From contig NBMF01000006.1 in NCBI GenBank assembly GCA_002084825.1, positions 1-55,357 of the forward strand: a stretch of 55,357 nt of DNA, given 5' to 3'. Shown in pieces: positions 35,038-43,304 of the stretch. Position 1 is the stretch's first letter. Each line of letters begins with the position of its first letter. Under the pieces are notes generated by a model. The model was not told the DNA's origin. It saw only the letters and a list, made by a program, of their open reading frames with translations, and made no database searches. Origin of the DNA: Fusobacteriia bacterium 4572_74 (GTDB taxonomy: Bacteria; Fusobacteriota; Fusobacteriia; Fusobacteriales; Fusobacteriaceae). The translations under genes and the position numbers were made by a program.

Positions 35038-35087
35038 TTGAAAACCTCCTATTTTTATAGTATTATATAAAAAAGAATAGGAGGTTT
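35038..35087 (+). promoter_or_regulatory. aroQ promoter inside an SD-sequestering inverted repeat
   Basis: Promoter TTGAAA (35038-35043), 17 bases, TATTAT (35061-35066). The arms AAACCTCCTATT (35042-35053) and AATAGGAGGTTT (35076-35087) pair perfectly over 12 bases; the right arm is the aroQ SD. A read-through mRNA from nrdJ would hide the SD, but an mRNA begun at this promoter would lack the left arm. Confidence 0.6.
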
Positions 35088-35089
35088 AT

Positions 35090-35542
35090 ATGAAAATTTT
35101 AGTTATAAATGGGCCCAATATAAATATGTTAGGAATTAGAGAAAAAAAAATATACGGGGATCTATCATACCCTAGATTAGTAGAGATGATAGAAGAAAAA
35201 TCAAAAGCATTAAAAATTCAAATCGAGTGTTTTCAAAATAATATTGAGGGTGAAATAATCAATAAAATCCAAAGTGCATATGCTGAATATGATGGTATTA
35301 TAATAAACCCTGCAGCATATACCCACTATAGTATTGCTATCTTAGATGCAATCAAATCAGTATCCATCCCAACGATAGAAGTTCACCTTACTAATATTCA
35401 CTCTAGAGAAAAATTTAGACATCAATCTGTTACAGCTTCTGCTTGTGTAGGTCAGATATCTGGATTTGGACCTTATGGATATCTTATGGCATTGAATTAT
35501 TTTAAACAGATAGGAGTTATTGATGAAAAAATTTGTAATTAA
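35090..35542 (+). CDS. aroQ: 3-dehydroquinate dehydratase, type II
   Basis: Third step of the shikimate pathway. 150 residues, usual length for the dodecameric type II enzyme. Hallmarks: VINGPNINMLGIREKKIYG (N terminus; the Tyr of YG is catalytic), FQNNIEGEIINKI, IINPAAYTHYSIAI, EVHLTNIHSREKFRHQS, and GQISGFGPYGY. ATG 35090 with AGGAGG inside an inverted repeat. The next gene overlaps its 3' end by 20 bases. Confidence 0.95.
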   Translation: MKILVINGPNINMLGIREKKIYGDLSYPRLVEMIEEKSKALKIQIECFQNNIEGEIINKIQSAYAEYDGIIINPAAYTHYSIAILDAIKSVSIPTIEVHLTNIHSREKFRHQSVTASACVGQISGFGPYGYLMALNYFKQIGVIDEKICN

Positions 35543-36065
35543 GAAAAATATTATATTTATAGTCTTATTTATTGGTTTTCTTTCATTTTTTACATTTTTT
35601 AAGATAAAAAATAAGTATAGTCTATCATCCTTATCTAATACAAATAAAAACCTTACTCTAGTTAGAAGGGCGGTAGATGATTTCTATAGTACATATAAGA
35701 GATATCCTAGTGAGGAAGAGATAAAGGGTTGCGATGAAGAAAAAAAATTCTTCTCTATACTAGCTGATAACAGTGACAGAGGATTTAATCTCTTAAAGAA
35801 TTTTGAATTTCCAGGGACTCCCACATATACAAAGGATGTAGATGGTATATCTGTAGAGATAGAAAGAAACAATAACATTAAAATTTGTAATAGATTAGAG
35901 AATTTAGGTTTAGATAATGAGTTTTATACTTCAAATGGGGGATGGATCTACTCACCTAAAAACGGTGAATTTAGGGCAAACATTCAAGATTATCGGGCTA
36001 AAGATAAAAAAATATCTCCTAGTAGACCTAAATGGGGAAATAATATAGATTGGTATTATAAATAG
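35523..36065 (+). CDS. Membrane-anchored or secreted protein, GspG-like C-terminal pattern
   Basis: 180 residues, not firmly recognised. One N-terminal hydrophobic helix (IIFIVLFIGFLSFFTFF) after a basic start, then a soluble domain. DDFYSTYKRYPSEEEI recalls the DxYxxxxGxYPxxEE element of pseudopilins, and GGWIYSPKNGEFRANI recalls their C-terminal GWxYDPxxGxV block. No GFxxxE prepilin site is present, so it is not an ordinary pilin. Start ATG 35523 inside the aroQ end, with AGGAG upstream; cotranscribed with aroQ. It ends at a terminator. Confidence 0.6.
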   Translation: MKKFVIKKNIIFIVLFIGFLSFFTFFKIKNKYSLSSLSNTNKNLTLVRRAVDDFYSTYKRYPSEEEIKGCDEEKKFFSILADNSDRGFNLLKNFEFPGTPTYTKDVDGISVEIERNNNIKICNRLENLGLDNEFYTSNGGWIYSPKNGEFRANIQDYRAKDKKISPSRPKWGNNIDWYYK

Positions 36066-36085
36066 GAGGATTTCTCCTCCTATTT
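36060..36085. terminator. Terminator between convergent genes
   Basis: Perfect 11-bp stem AAATAGGAGGA/TCCTCCTATTT with a four-base loop. It overlaps the stops of both the pseudopilin-like gene and the OLD-family gene. Confidence 0.7.
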
Positions 36086-37435
36086 ATATATTTTTAAAAT
36101 TTTTAATTTTAATTTATCTGGGACTATATAATTATTATTAGAGATATTCTTTATAGCAATAAAAGGTTTATGTCGATAGTTTTTCTTGATCCTATTTTTT
36201 CCTTCTAGCTCTTCTTCTATATCATTTGTAAATTCCACTATTTCTCCTATTTTTTTATTGATCAATCTCCTAATTCCTTTATTATGTCTTCTGCTGACAA
36301 GACGTGTTTCCTCATCCCTCCAAATGTGCTCATCTTTATCATATACAGCTACATATGGTATTTTGTATTGATTTAATAGCCTTATAAATTGAGGAATACT
36401 ACTTTTACTTCCACATTCCACAATGGAATATTCATACTTATATACTCCTAATTTTTTTGCTAAAAATGGTATAATTATCTTATCCGTCTGGCCCTCTACT
36501 AATATGACTTTTTTTGCAAAAAAAAGTTCTCCTCTATCAGGATTCATCCAATAATTCATATTGAAATTTTGTATTTCATCTCCTTTAAATAAATCTCTCT
36601 TATGCTGTATTACATGGGTTCCACTATCATTTCTTCTAACTAAACATATAGATTTATAATTATTTAGCTCTATAAATGAACTAGAATGGGTAGTCACGTA
36701 TATCTGTCCACCATATCTGGCAATATTTGTCATAACTGAATGTAGTTCCCTTTCAGCTTGTGGATGTAGGTATAGTTCCGGTTCCTCATACATAATTATT
36801 GCGTTTCCCAATAGATTATATCGGGTACTCTTTGTCACACTGGCTATTCTTCTCATTATCCTAAACATTACTTCCCTCTGAAGACCTCTACTGGCATATC
36901 TTTCTTCTAGATACTGCATCTCTAAATCTAATTTATCAATTAATTTTTCCACATAAACAAGTTTATTGTTATTACTTAAAACCAATATAATTTTTTCATA
37001 TATATCTAAGATCGTCTTATTTGACGAAGCAGAGAATGATGGAATAAATATAATCTCTATATTTTCTCTTATATAATATTCTAAATGTTCTGATAAAGGA
37101 ATAAAGTTGTTATTTTTTTTATAAAAATATTCTTTTTTGTCCGATGAAAGAACTTTTTTTATGATAATTTCATCATCAGAATTTTTAATTTCTTTAAAAA
37201 CATTTAGTTCCTTTAACTTCAAACTGTCAAAAGTTAGAATAAGTTCTGTAGGAATATTTATATGATAACTATGTTTATTTTTAAATGTAATCTTATCAAA
37301 AAATAAAAGTATAGCAGATAAAATATTTGATTTACCGTGGTTACTCTGCCCTATAAATAATAAGAAATTTTCAAATTCTATATAAGTTTCATCTATAGAT
37401 TTCCAATTTTTAATTGTTAAATTTTTAATATACAT
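36080..37435 (-). CDS. OLD-family ATPase/TOPRIM nuclease
   Basis: 451 residues. ABC-type ATPase head with Walker A GQSNHGKSNI (about 29-38), signature/Walker B IIMYEEPELYLHPQAE, and switch His in VTTHSSSFIE. The C-terminal half is a TOPRIM domain: VILVEGQTDKII (catalytic Glu), and VAVYDKDEH (DxD). This is the design of OLD nucleases (phage P2 Old, GajA). No UvrD-like GajB helicase gene adjoins it, so it is a class 1, stand-alone form. Roles in phage defence or DNA repair are possible; not determined. ATG 37435 with GGAGAAAG. Confidence 0.85.
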   Translation of the reverse strand: MYIKNLTIKNWKSIDETYIEFENFLLFIGQSNHGKSNILSAILLFFDKITFKNKHSYHINIPTELILTFDSLKLKELNVFKEIKNSDDEIIIKKVLSSDKKEYFYKKNNNFIPLSEHLEYYIRENIEIIFIPSFSASSNKTILDIYEKIILVLSNNNKLVYVEKLIDKLDLEMQYLEERYASRGLQREVMFRIMRRIASVTKSTRYNLLGNAIIMYEEPELYLHPQAERELHSVMTNIARYGGQIYVTTHSSSFIELNNYKSICLVRRNDSGTHVIQHKRDLFKGDEIQNFNMNYWMNPDRGELFFAKKVILVEGQTDKIIIPFLAKKLGVYKYEYSIVECGSKSSIPQFIRLLNQYKIPYVAVYDKDEHIWRDEETRLVSRRHNKGIRRLINKKIGEIVEFTNDIEEELEGKNRIKKNYRHKPFIAIKNISNNNYIVPDKLKLKILKIYK

Positions 37436-37577
37436 CTTTCTCCTCCTATTATTTCTTTAAGCCCATTACTAGTATACCTAATGTTTCATGGAAATGCTAG
37501 AAATACTAAATTTTAAAGGTGTTCAAAGATTTATTTTGTATAAAAAAAAGACTATAACATTACTAGGAGGTATAAAT

Positions 37578-38483
37578 ATGAAGATAGGTATCATAGGTTT
37601 AGGAAAAATGGGAGGGAAAATTGCTTTGAGGTTATTAAAATATAATCATGAAGTTTTTGTATACGAACATCATCGTGACAAGATTGATCACATGGTAGAT
37701 CATGGAGGTGTTGGATTTGATAATGTAGATAAATTCATAGAAGAGATAAATACCCATGAAACACCTGTAATTTGGGTTATGATTCCATCTGGTGATATTA
37801 CAAATAATGTTTTGATAGAACTTGGTGAAAAATTAAAAAAAGGTGCAATAGTCATAGATGGTGGAAATTCCAATTATAAAGATAGTATCAATACAGCAGC
37901 TTTATTAAAAGAAAAATCAATAAATCTATTAGATATAGGTACCAGTGGAGGACTTTGGGGATTTGAAAATGGATATTGTTTAATGGTTGGAGGAGAGAGA
38001 AAAATATTTGATACAGTAACACCACTCTTAAAAGACCTGAGTGCTCCAGGAGGATATGAATATATGGGAGAAAGTGGCAGTGGCCATTTTGTAAAGATGA
38101 TACATAATGGTATTGAATATGGAATGATGCAGGCTTATGCCGAAGGATTTGAAATATTAAAATCTAAGAAAGAATTTAATATAAATCTTGATAAGGTTAC
38201 CAACGTATGGCAACATGGAAGTATTATCGAATCTTTTTTGTTAAATCTAACTAAAGACATGTTTAAAAATGATCCTGATTTAAATAATATCAAAGGGTGG
38301 GTAGAAGATTCAGGAGAAGGTCGATGGACAGTATTAGAAGCATTAAAAAACAATGTTTCTGCACCTGTAATTACCTTATCTCTTATGCAGAGATTTCGAT
38401 CTCGAAAAGAAGAAACATTCAGTGATAAAGTTTTGGCAAGTTTGAGAAAGGAGTTTGGAGGTCATAGTATAAAAGAGAAGTAG
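37578..38483 (+). CDS. gnd: 6-phosphogluconate dehydrogenase, decarboxylating (short form)
   Basis: Oxidises 6-phosphogluconate to ribulose 5-phosphate and CO2. 301 residues, the short (YqeC/GndA-like, often NAD-linked) type. MKIGIIGLGKMGG (NAD(P) fold), VIDGGNSNYKDS, DIGTSGGLWGFENGYCLMVGG, and the catalytic lysine in GHFVKMIHNGIEYGMMQAYAEG. Start ATG 37578 because AGGAGG lies at correct spacing; the upstream in-frame ATGs at 37488 and 37494 lack one. First of gnd-zwf-pgl. Confidence 0.94.
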   Translation: MKIGIIGLGKMGGKIALRLLKYNHEVFVYEHHRDKIDHMVDHGGVGFDNVDKFIEEINTHETPVIWVMIPSGDITNNVLIELGEKLKKGAIVIDGGNSNYKDSINTAALLKEKSINLLDIGTSGGLWGFENGYCLMVGGERKIFDTVTPLLKDLSAPGGYEYMGESGSGHFVKMIHNGIEYGMMQAYAEGFEILKSKKEFNINLDKVTNVWQHGSIIESFLLNLTKDMFKNDPDLNNIKGWVEDSGEGRWTVLEALKNNVSAPVITLSLMQRFRSRKEETFSDKVLASLRKEFGGHSIKEK

Positions 38484-38493
38484 GAGGATTAGA

Positions 38494-39999
38494 ATGGATT
38501 TAGATATGAAAACATTATGTGAACCAGAGGGTATCGATGTAAATACCCAGCCATTTATTTTAATTATTTTTGGAGGAGGAGGAGATTTAAGTCAGAAAAA
38601 ATTAATCCCAGCTCTTTATAATCTCTTTAAATTAGATAAACTAAATAATGATTCTTATATTCTCTCCTACGGTAGGAGAGAAAGAACTCAAGCTGAATAT
38701 AGGACGTTGGTAAAAACTTCTATTGAAAGAAATTTTGAGAAAGAATATATACATATTGAAGATGCTTTTTTAGAAAAATTTAGTTATATTGATGGAGATT
38801 CTGAAAAATTAGGAGGAGTAGAGAAAATAAATAAATATATTTGTAAATTTAAAGATATAAAAAAATATCAAATAATATTTTATCTAGCAACTCCTCCAAA
38901 TTTAGCAAAAAATATTTTAAATTTAATTCAAAAATTAAAACTATGTGACAAACCTTTTAAAAAGAAGATTGTCATGGAAAAGCCTTTTGGAATAGATACT
39001 GTATCTGCAATAAATTTAAATAAGGATCTGAATAAAATATTTAAAGAGGAAGAAATATATAGGATAGATCATTATTTGGGGAAGGAAACCGTCCAAAATA
39101 TCTTATTTTTTAGATTTGGAAACAGTATATTTGAACCTCTGTGGAATAGAAGTTTTATAGATCATATCCAAATTACAGTAGCAGAAGATATTGGGATCGG
39201 GTCTCGTGGAAATTTTTATGAAAAAGCTGGTGTTTTAAAAGATATTATTCAAAACCATATGATGCAGCTTATAGCTCTCGTAGCTATGGAGCCTCCTACT
39301 AACTTTGAGGCTGACTGTATAAGAGATGAAAAAGTAAAAATATTTAAAAGCATTTCTAGTATGAGTAAAGAATATATGGAGGAGAACTTGGTCTTAGGTC
39401 AGTATGGACCCGGCGAAATAAATGGTGAAAATATTGTGGGATATCAAGATGAAAAAAACGTAAGCAAAGATTCAAATATGGGAACATTTTTTTCTGGTAA
39501 ATTCCATATAGATAATTGGCGTTGGGCAGGAATTCCTTTTTATGTGAGGGCAGGTAAGAGGCTTAATAAAAAATTAACTGAAATAGTAGTAACTTTTAAA
39601 ATACCACCATTAAAATTATTTGGGAATACTTGTAGAGATATACTGGCTAACGAACTTGTTTTTTCTATCCAGCCTGAAGAAAAAATATCCATATCAATAA
39701 ATATGAAATATCCCGGAGTGGAAAACTATCCTCATCCGGTAGAAATGAACTTCAATTATTCTAAATTAGATACCGTATTTCTTACTGCTTATGAGAGATT
39801 GTTGGTTGACTGTATAAAAGGGGATTTAACATTATTTTCAAGACAAGATGGTATAGAACAGATGTGGAAAGTATTGGATCCTATAGTGGATTATTTCAAT
39901 AAAGCAGATTTTAAATTTCCAAATTATTCTCCTGGTACTTGGGGGCCTATAAAAAGTGATATTTTGTTGAAAAAAGATGGTAGGAAGTGGAGGATATGA
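38494..39999 (+). CDS. zwf: Glucose-6-phosphate 1-dehydrogenase
   Basis: First enzyme of the oxidative pentose phosphate path. 501 residues: nucleotide fold IIFGGGGDLSQKKLIPALY (Rossmann GxxGDLxxKKL), EKPFG, the catalytic RIDHYLGKETVQNI near residue 190, and NHMMQLIALVAMEPP. ATG 38494, ten bases after gnd, with GGAGG. It overlaps pgl by four bases. Confidence 0.96.
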   Translation: MDLDMKTLCEPEGIDVNTQPFILIIFGGGGDLSQKKLIPALYNLFKLDKLNNDSYILSYGRRERTQAEYRTLVKTSIERNFEKEYIHIEDAFLEKFSYIDGDSEKLGGVEKINKYICKFKDIKKYQIIFYLATPPNLAKNILNLIQKLKLCDKPFKKKIVMEKPFGIDTVSAINLNKDLNKIFKEEEIYRIDHYLGKETVQNILFFRFGNSIFEPLWNRSFIDHIQITVAEDIGIGSRGNFYEKAGVLKDIIQNHMMQLIALVAMEPPTNFEADCIRDEKVKIFKSISSMSKEYMEENLVLGQYGPGEINGENIVGYQDEKNVSKDSNMGTFFSGKFHIDNWRWAGIPFYVRAGKRLNKKLTEIVVTFKIPPLKLFGNTCRDILANELVFSIQPEEKISISINMKYPGVENYPHPVEMNFNYSKLDTVFLTAYERLLVDCIKGDLTLFSRQDGIEQMWKVLDPIVDYFNKADFKFPNYSPGTWGPIKSDILLKKDGRKWRI

Positions 40000-40640
40000 T
40001 ACCTATAAAAATATTTGAATCTGAAATATCCATGGCTATGAATGCTATAGATATAATTAAGTCTGAATTACAGAGAAAAAAAAAGTTGTCCATAGCTTTT
40101 TCCGGTGGGAAAACACCCATTAAATTCTTTCAATTATTAGCTACAGAAGATATAAATTGGGAAAATATAAATATTTTTTTAGTGGATGAACGGTGGGTTC
40201 CGTTAGATGATTTAGATAGTAATTATAACATGATTAATATTTTTTTATTAAATTATATTATTATTCCTAATAAAAATATCCACCATGTACACTACTCCTC
40301 ATCTATAGAGCAATCCAAAAAAGAATATGAAGATGACCTTTTAAAATACTTTAAGGGGAATATAATGTTTGATCTAATTTTTTTAGGAGTAGGAAATGAT
40401 GGGCATACTGCATCTATCTTTGAAAAAAATGAAACGGATCTGTTAGAGAACGTTATTATAACATCTAGTAGGAGACATCTACATAAGAGAATTTCATTGG
40501 GAATGAGTATAATTAATAGAGCCAAAAGAAAAATTTTTTTATTGGGGCCTGAAAAAATATCTATTATAAAATCATCAGTTTCTAAAAATCTACCTATATC
40601 TAAGGTAGTCAATCCAAAATTTTTATCCTATACAAAATAA
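39996..40640 (+). CDS. pgl: 6-phosphogluconolactonase
   Basis: Hydrolyses 6-phosphogluconolactone, linking zwf and gnd. 214 residues (DevB type): FSGGKTPIKFFQLL near residue 30, FLVDERWVPLDDLDSNYNM, FLGVGNDGHTASIF, with the lactonase/GlcN6P-isomerase signature residues. Start ATG 39996 in an ATGA overlap with the zwf stop, with GGAGG just upstream; GTG 39987 is in the SD area. With gnd and zwf it forms a complete oxidative branch operon. Confidence 0.93.
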   Translation: MIPIKIFESEISMAMNAIDIIKSELQRKKKLSIAFSGGKTPIKFFQLLATEDINWENINIFLVDERWVPLDDLDSNYNMINIFLLNYIIIPNKNIHHVHYSSSIEQSKKEYEDDLLKYFKGNIMFDLIFLGVGNDGHTASIFEKNETDLLENVIITSSRRHLHKRISLGMSIINRAKRKIFLLGPEKISIIKSSVSKNLPISKVVNPKFLSYTK

Positions 40641-40642
40641 AT

Positions 40643-40678
40643 TAAAAATAGAGGGAACAATTATTTAGTTGCTCCCTT
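40643..40678 (-). terminator. Terminator of the DUF2628-type gene
   Basis: Minus strand stem AGGGAGCAA/TTGTTCCCT (one G-U), loop of eight, then CTATTTTTAATTT. It serves the minus-strand gene but may also stop pgl mRNA. Confidence 0.6.
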
Positions 40679-40686
40679 AAAAAAAA

Positions 40687-41163
40687 TTATAGACTAGATA
40701 TTGTATTTACAGTAAAATAAACGATAATTCCGATTATCACAGCTCTTTTATCTGTTCCACCAATGGACCTCATTTCTTTTTCCATCTCTTCATTTAAAAC
40801 AGACTTACTTTCTATAATAGTTTTTGATTTTAAGTATCTCCTGTATACAAGATTATGAAGTAATCCTCCTGAAAGTAATCCAATAAATAAGGATGCTGCT
40901 CCTACCATTTGAGCTAGATCTGGCATATATTTACTTATGAACCCTCCTAGCATATGAACTAATAAAAAATAAGATATTCCTTCAAGGTAGCATTTTCTAT
41001 ATAGTAAATATAACCAATTCCCTAAAAATGCCCACCAAGACCATTTCCATGAAAAGCCTCCTGAAAGGTCTCCTTTTTCAAAGGAATCTTTATACCAATC
41101 TAAAGTTTTTTCTCTATTTTCTTTTTCACCTATATAGGCACTGATCAGTCTATCTTTATCCAC
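40687..41163 (-). CDS. DUF2628-like small membrane protein
   Basis: 158 residues. A basic, aromatic-rich first part with FSWKWSWWAFLGNWLYLLYRKCY is typical of DUF2628 proteins, followed by about three hydrophobic helices. Function unknown. Start is GTG 41163, overlapping the last base of the phosphoesterase stop (TAG then GTG share a G), so the two are translationally coupled. Confidence 0.75.
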   Translation of the reverse strand: MDKDRLISAYIGEKENREKTLDWYKDSFEKGDLSGGFSWKWSWWAFLGNWLYLLYRKCYLEGISYFLLVHMLGGFISKYMPDLAQMVGAASLFIGLLSGGLLHNLVYRRYLKSKTIIESKSVLNEEMEKEMRSIGGTDKRAVIIGIIVYFTVNTISSL

Positions 41164-41894
41164 TATTTATCCCCCTTATGCCGTTGATATACGGCTGTTT
41201 TCAGTTCTTTTATATATTCTGTTTTTTTAGGCATATCTGTAGCAGTCGCATCAGCTATAGATTTTTTTATATCATAGGGAACTCTCACCAATGATGTTAG
41301 TGTAGGTGAAGATTTCCATGATTGATAATACCCTTCTATTATAGCATAAGATGCTTGAGGAATCTCTAATGGGTTTCCTACACTGCCTACATTAAATAAA
41401 CTTTTCCCTCTAAAATTATCTATAAAAGCTCCATGAATATCTCCATATCCTACTATATCCGAAAAATTTTTTAAATCACTAGGTGGTTCAAATAATTTCA
41501 TTTTTTCATCCGTAGTATTAGTAATATATGTTCTTTGAAAAAGATCTTTAGGTGATGCATGGAACAATCTTACTAATTTACCACTAATATAAAATTCTAA
41601 ATAAAGGGGTAGATTTTTTATATATTCCAATCTTTCCTCCCCTAATTTATTTTTATGCCATTCTAATTCTTTAGAAATATTTTTTTTAGTAACATAATAA
41701 TCCCAGTTCCCTTTAACTACCCATTCACAATTTTCTCTAACTGTATCAACTACACTTGCCGAACTAGGACCTTTTCCTATAAGGTCTCCTAAACAAAATA
41801 TTCTTTCTATTCCTCTGTTTTTTATATCTTCTAGTACCGCTGAAAGAGCTGGTAAATTTCCATGTATATCTGAAATAATAGCTATTTTTTCTAT
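41163..41894 (-). CDS. Calcineurin-like metallophosphoesterase
   Basis: About 243 residues. Metal sites: IISDIHGN (DxH), FCLGDLIGKGP (GDxxxxGP), VKGNWD (GNxD), and FHASP, GYGDIHGA, with NVGSVGNPL. The set is that of the YfcE/Icc/ApaH-like phosphoesterase group; substrate unknown. Start unclear. A strong GGAGGTGA (41907-41900) is followed after eight bases by ATA 41894, with no ATG. TTG 41909 precedes the SD, and GTG 41903 lies within it. So an unusual start, or a base change from ATG, is likely. Confidence 0.85.
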   Translation of the reverse strand: MEKIAIISDIHGNLPALSAVLEDIKNRGIERIFCLGDLIGKGPSSASVVDTVRENCEWVVKGNWDYYVTKKNISKELEWHKNKLGEERLEYIKNLPLYLEFYISGKLVRLFHASPKDLFQRTYITNTTDEKMKLFEPPSDLKNFSDIVGYGDIHGAFIDNFRGKSLFNVGSVGNPLEIPQASYAIIEGYYQSWKSSPTLTSLVRVPYDIKKSIADATATDMPKKTEYIKELKTAVYQRHKGDK

Positions 41895-41921
41895 TTTTCT
41901 CACCTCCAACTCTGCTTGTAT

Positions 41922-41949
41922 AAAAAAAACTGTAAGAATCTACAGTTTT
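41922..41949 (-). terminator. Terminator just upstream of the phosphoesterase gene
   Basis: Perfect 9-bp stem AAAACTGTA/TACAGTTTT, loop of six, then eight T on the minus strand. It lies 14 bases before the SD; it may be a second terminator of the EamA unit, or an attenuator for the phosphoesterase. Confidence 0.7.
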
Positions 41950-42067
41950 AATTCTTTTATTTTTTAAATAATTCTCCTCTTTTGATGAATAAAATAAACC
42001 CCATTACTATTTATATACCTCAGTTTTAATGATTTATCAAGGTGTTAATTAAAATTTATAAATCAAT

Positions 42068-42105
42068 AAAAACTTATCTACTCAATTTTGAATAGATGAG
42101 TTTTT
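42068..42105 (-). terminator. Terminator of the riboflavin-transporter candidate
   Basis: Minus strand stem AAAAACTCATCTATTCAA/TTGAGTAGATAAGTTTTT, 18 pairs including G-U, with a two-base loop. It is ten bases past the stop. Confidence 0.8.
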
Positions 42106-42115
42106 ATATTTAATA

Positions 42116-43024
42116 TTAATTTATTTTTAACTTAGTTATTTTAATTATAGAAAAAACCATAATACTCATACTTAACCATTGAAATGGAGATAAAATATTT
42201 CCATTGAAAAGGTAATCAAATAAGATACTTGAAATAGGAAATGAAAGTTCACAAATTGTAGCTACATTTGCCTTTACATGTCTCAATCCATAATAATATA
42301 TAAATGCTGCTCCACTTCCACTAGTCAATCCAATGATTATAAATATATACCAGTTAAGAGTAGTTATTTTAGAAAATTCACCAAAGTTATTACTTAAAAC
42401 ATTTATAACTAAAAGAATTAATGTCGTAAGTCCATATCTAAAAAACAATGTCTGTTTATGTGTAATTGTAGAAACCATTCTTTTCCCAAAAACAGTAGAA
42501 CTTCCAAAGGCAAAGGCTGCAATTATAGCATACATAGATGCTTCTAAAATATTTTGATGTTCAATATCAAATGGATTATTAAATTCAAAAGTTAAAAAAT
42601 AACCGGCTGTTAAAGCTAATATAGCCCATACAGCAAATTTTTTAGCTATCTTTTCTTTGAGAATAAATCTAGCTAAAATAATGGCAAATAATGGCTGTAA
42701 TTTTTGCAGAAGTGTTACTATTGTCAAATGCTGAAAATTTAATAAAAATAGTGCTTTTACTATGGATAGTGTGCCTATAGCTCCTCCAAAGACTGCAATT
42801 AAAGTCATAAATATATAGTCATACTTAGTAAATTTTTTTAAAACTCTATACTCCTTATAAAATATAAAGTTCATTGCTATAAAGGGCAGCAGATGGAGCA
42901 TAAACACCACAAATTTTGTATCTAGGTTGTATAGACGTGGTGTAAGAACTATCCCATCTAATCCCCATAAACTAGCGGCTAAAATTATTGCTAACCCACC
43001 TATTTTGCTCTTTCTTTCTTCCAT
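42116..43024 (-). CDS. EamA-family transporter, likely riboflavin importer
   Basis: 302 residues with ten predicted helices in two EamA repeats (ILAASLWGLDGIVLTPRLY; AFAFGSSTVFGKRMVS). The family is wide in substrate, but an FMN riboswitch with its own terminator lies in the leader of this gene and no riboflavin synthesis gene follows, so uptake of riboflavin or a relative (RibN type) is the likely job. Start ATG 43024 with AGGAGG. A single-gene unit. Confidence 0.85.
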   Translation of the reverse strand: MEERKSKIGGLAIILAASLWGLDGIVLTPRLYNLDTKFVVFMLHLLPFIAMNFIFYKEYRVLKKFTKYDYIFMTLIAVFGGAIGTLSIVKALFLLNFQHLTIVTLLQKLQPLFAIILARFILKEKIAKKFAVWAILALTAGYFLTFEFNNPFDIEHQNILEASMYAIIAAFAFGSSTVFGKRMVSTITHKQTLFFRYGLTTLILLVINVLSNNFGEFSKITTLNWYIFIIIGLTSGSGAAFIYYYGLRHVKANVATICELSFPISSILFDYLFNGNILSPFQWLSMSIMVFSIIKITKLKIN

Positions 43025-43040
43025 TTTTTTTCCTCCTAAT

Positions 43041-43067
43041 AAAAAAATACCCTAAGTAAACTTAGGG
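43041..43067 (-). terminator. Expression-platform terminator of the FMN riboswitch
   Basis: Perfect stem CCCTAAG/CTTAGGG with loop TTTA on the minus strand, then TATTTTTTT. Located between the aptamer and the transporter SD, as expected for FMN-induced termination. Confidence 0.85.
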
Positions 43068-43104
43068 CATTAAAATTTAGGATATTTATTCCAATTTTTT
43101 AAAT

Positions 43105-43209
43105 AACTTCTATCATCCAGACTTTACTGTCGGTATCAGAATTTCACTGATTCAGCCTAGGCTTGCGGACTCTTACCGCCGGTAGGGAATCAAACCCTGC
43201 CCCGAAGTT
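43105..43209 (-). ncRNA. FMN riboswitch (RFN element)
   Basis: Minus strand holds the RFN core in order: P1 arm AACTTC, CGGGGCAGGG, TTCCCTACCGGCGGTA, AGAGTCCGC, AGTGAAATTCTGATACCGAC, AGTAAAGTCTGGATG, and closing P1 arm GAAGTT. Closely matches the RFN consensus. It lies 80 bases ahead of the EamA transporter and is followed by a terminator. Confidence 0.95.
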
Positions 43210-43304
43210 TTATACAATTTATTATTATTATAAACTATATCAATTTATTCTGTCAACATTATTTATTATAGTAAGTCATAGTTTCTAGTAGGTCTCTACC
43301 AATA

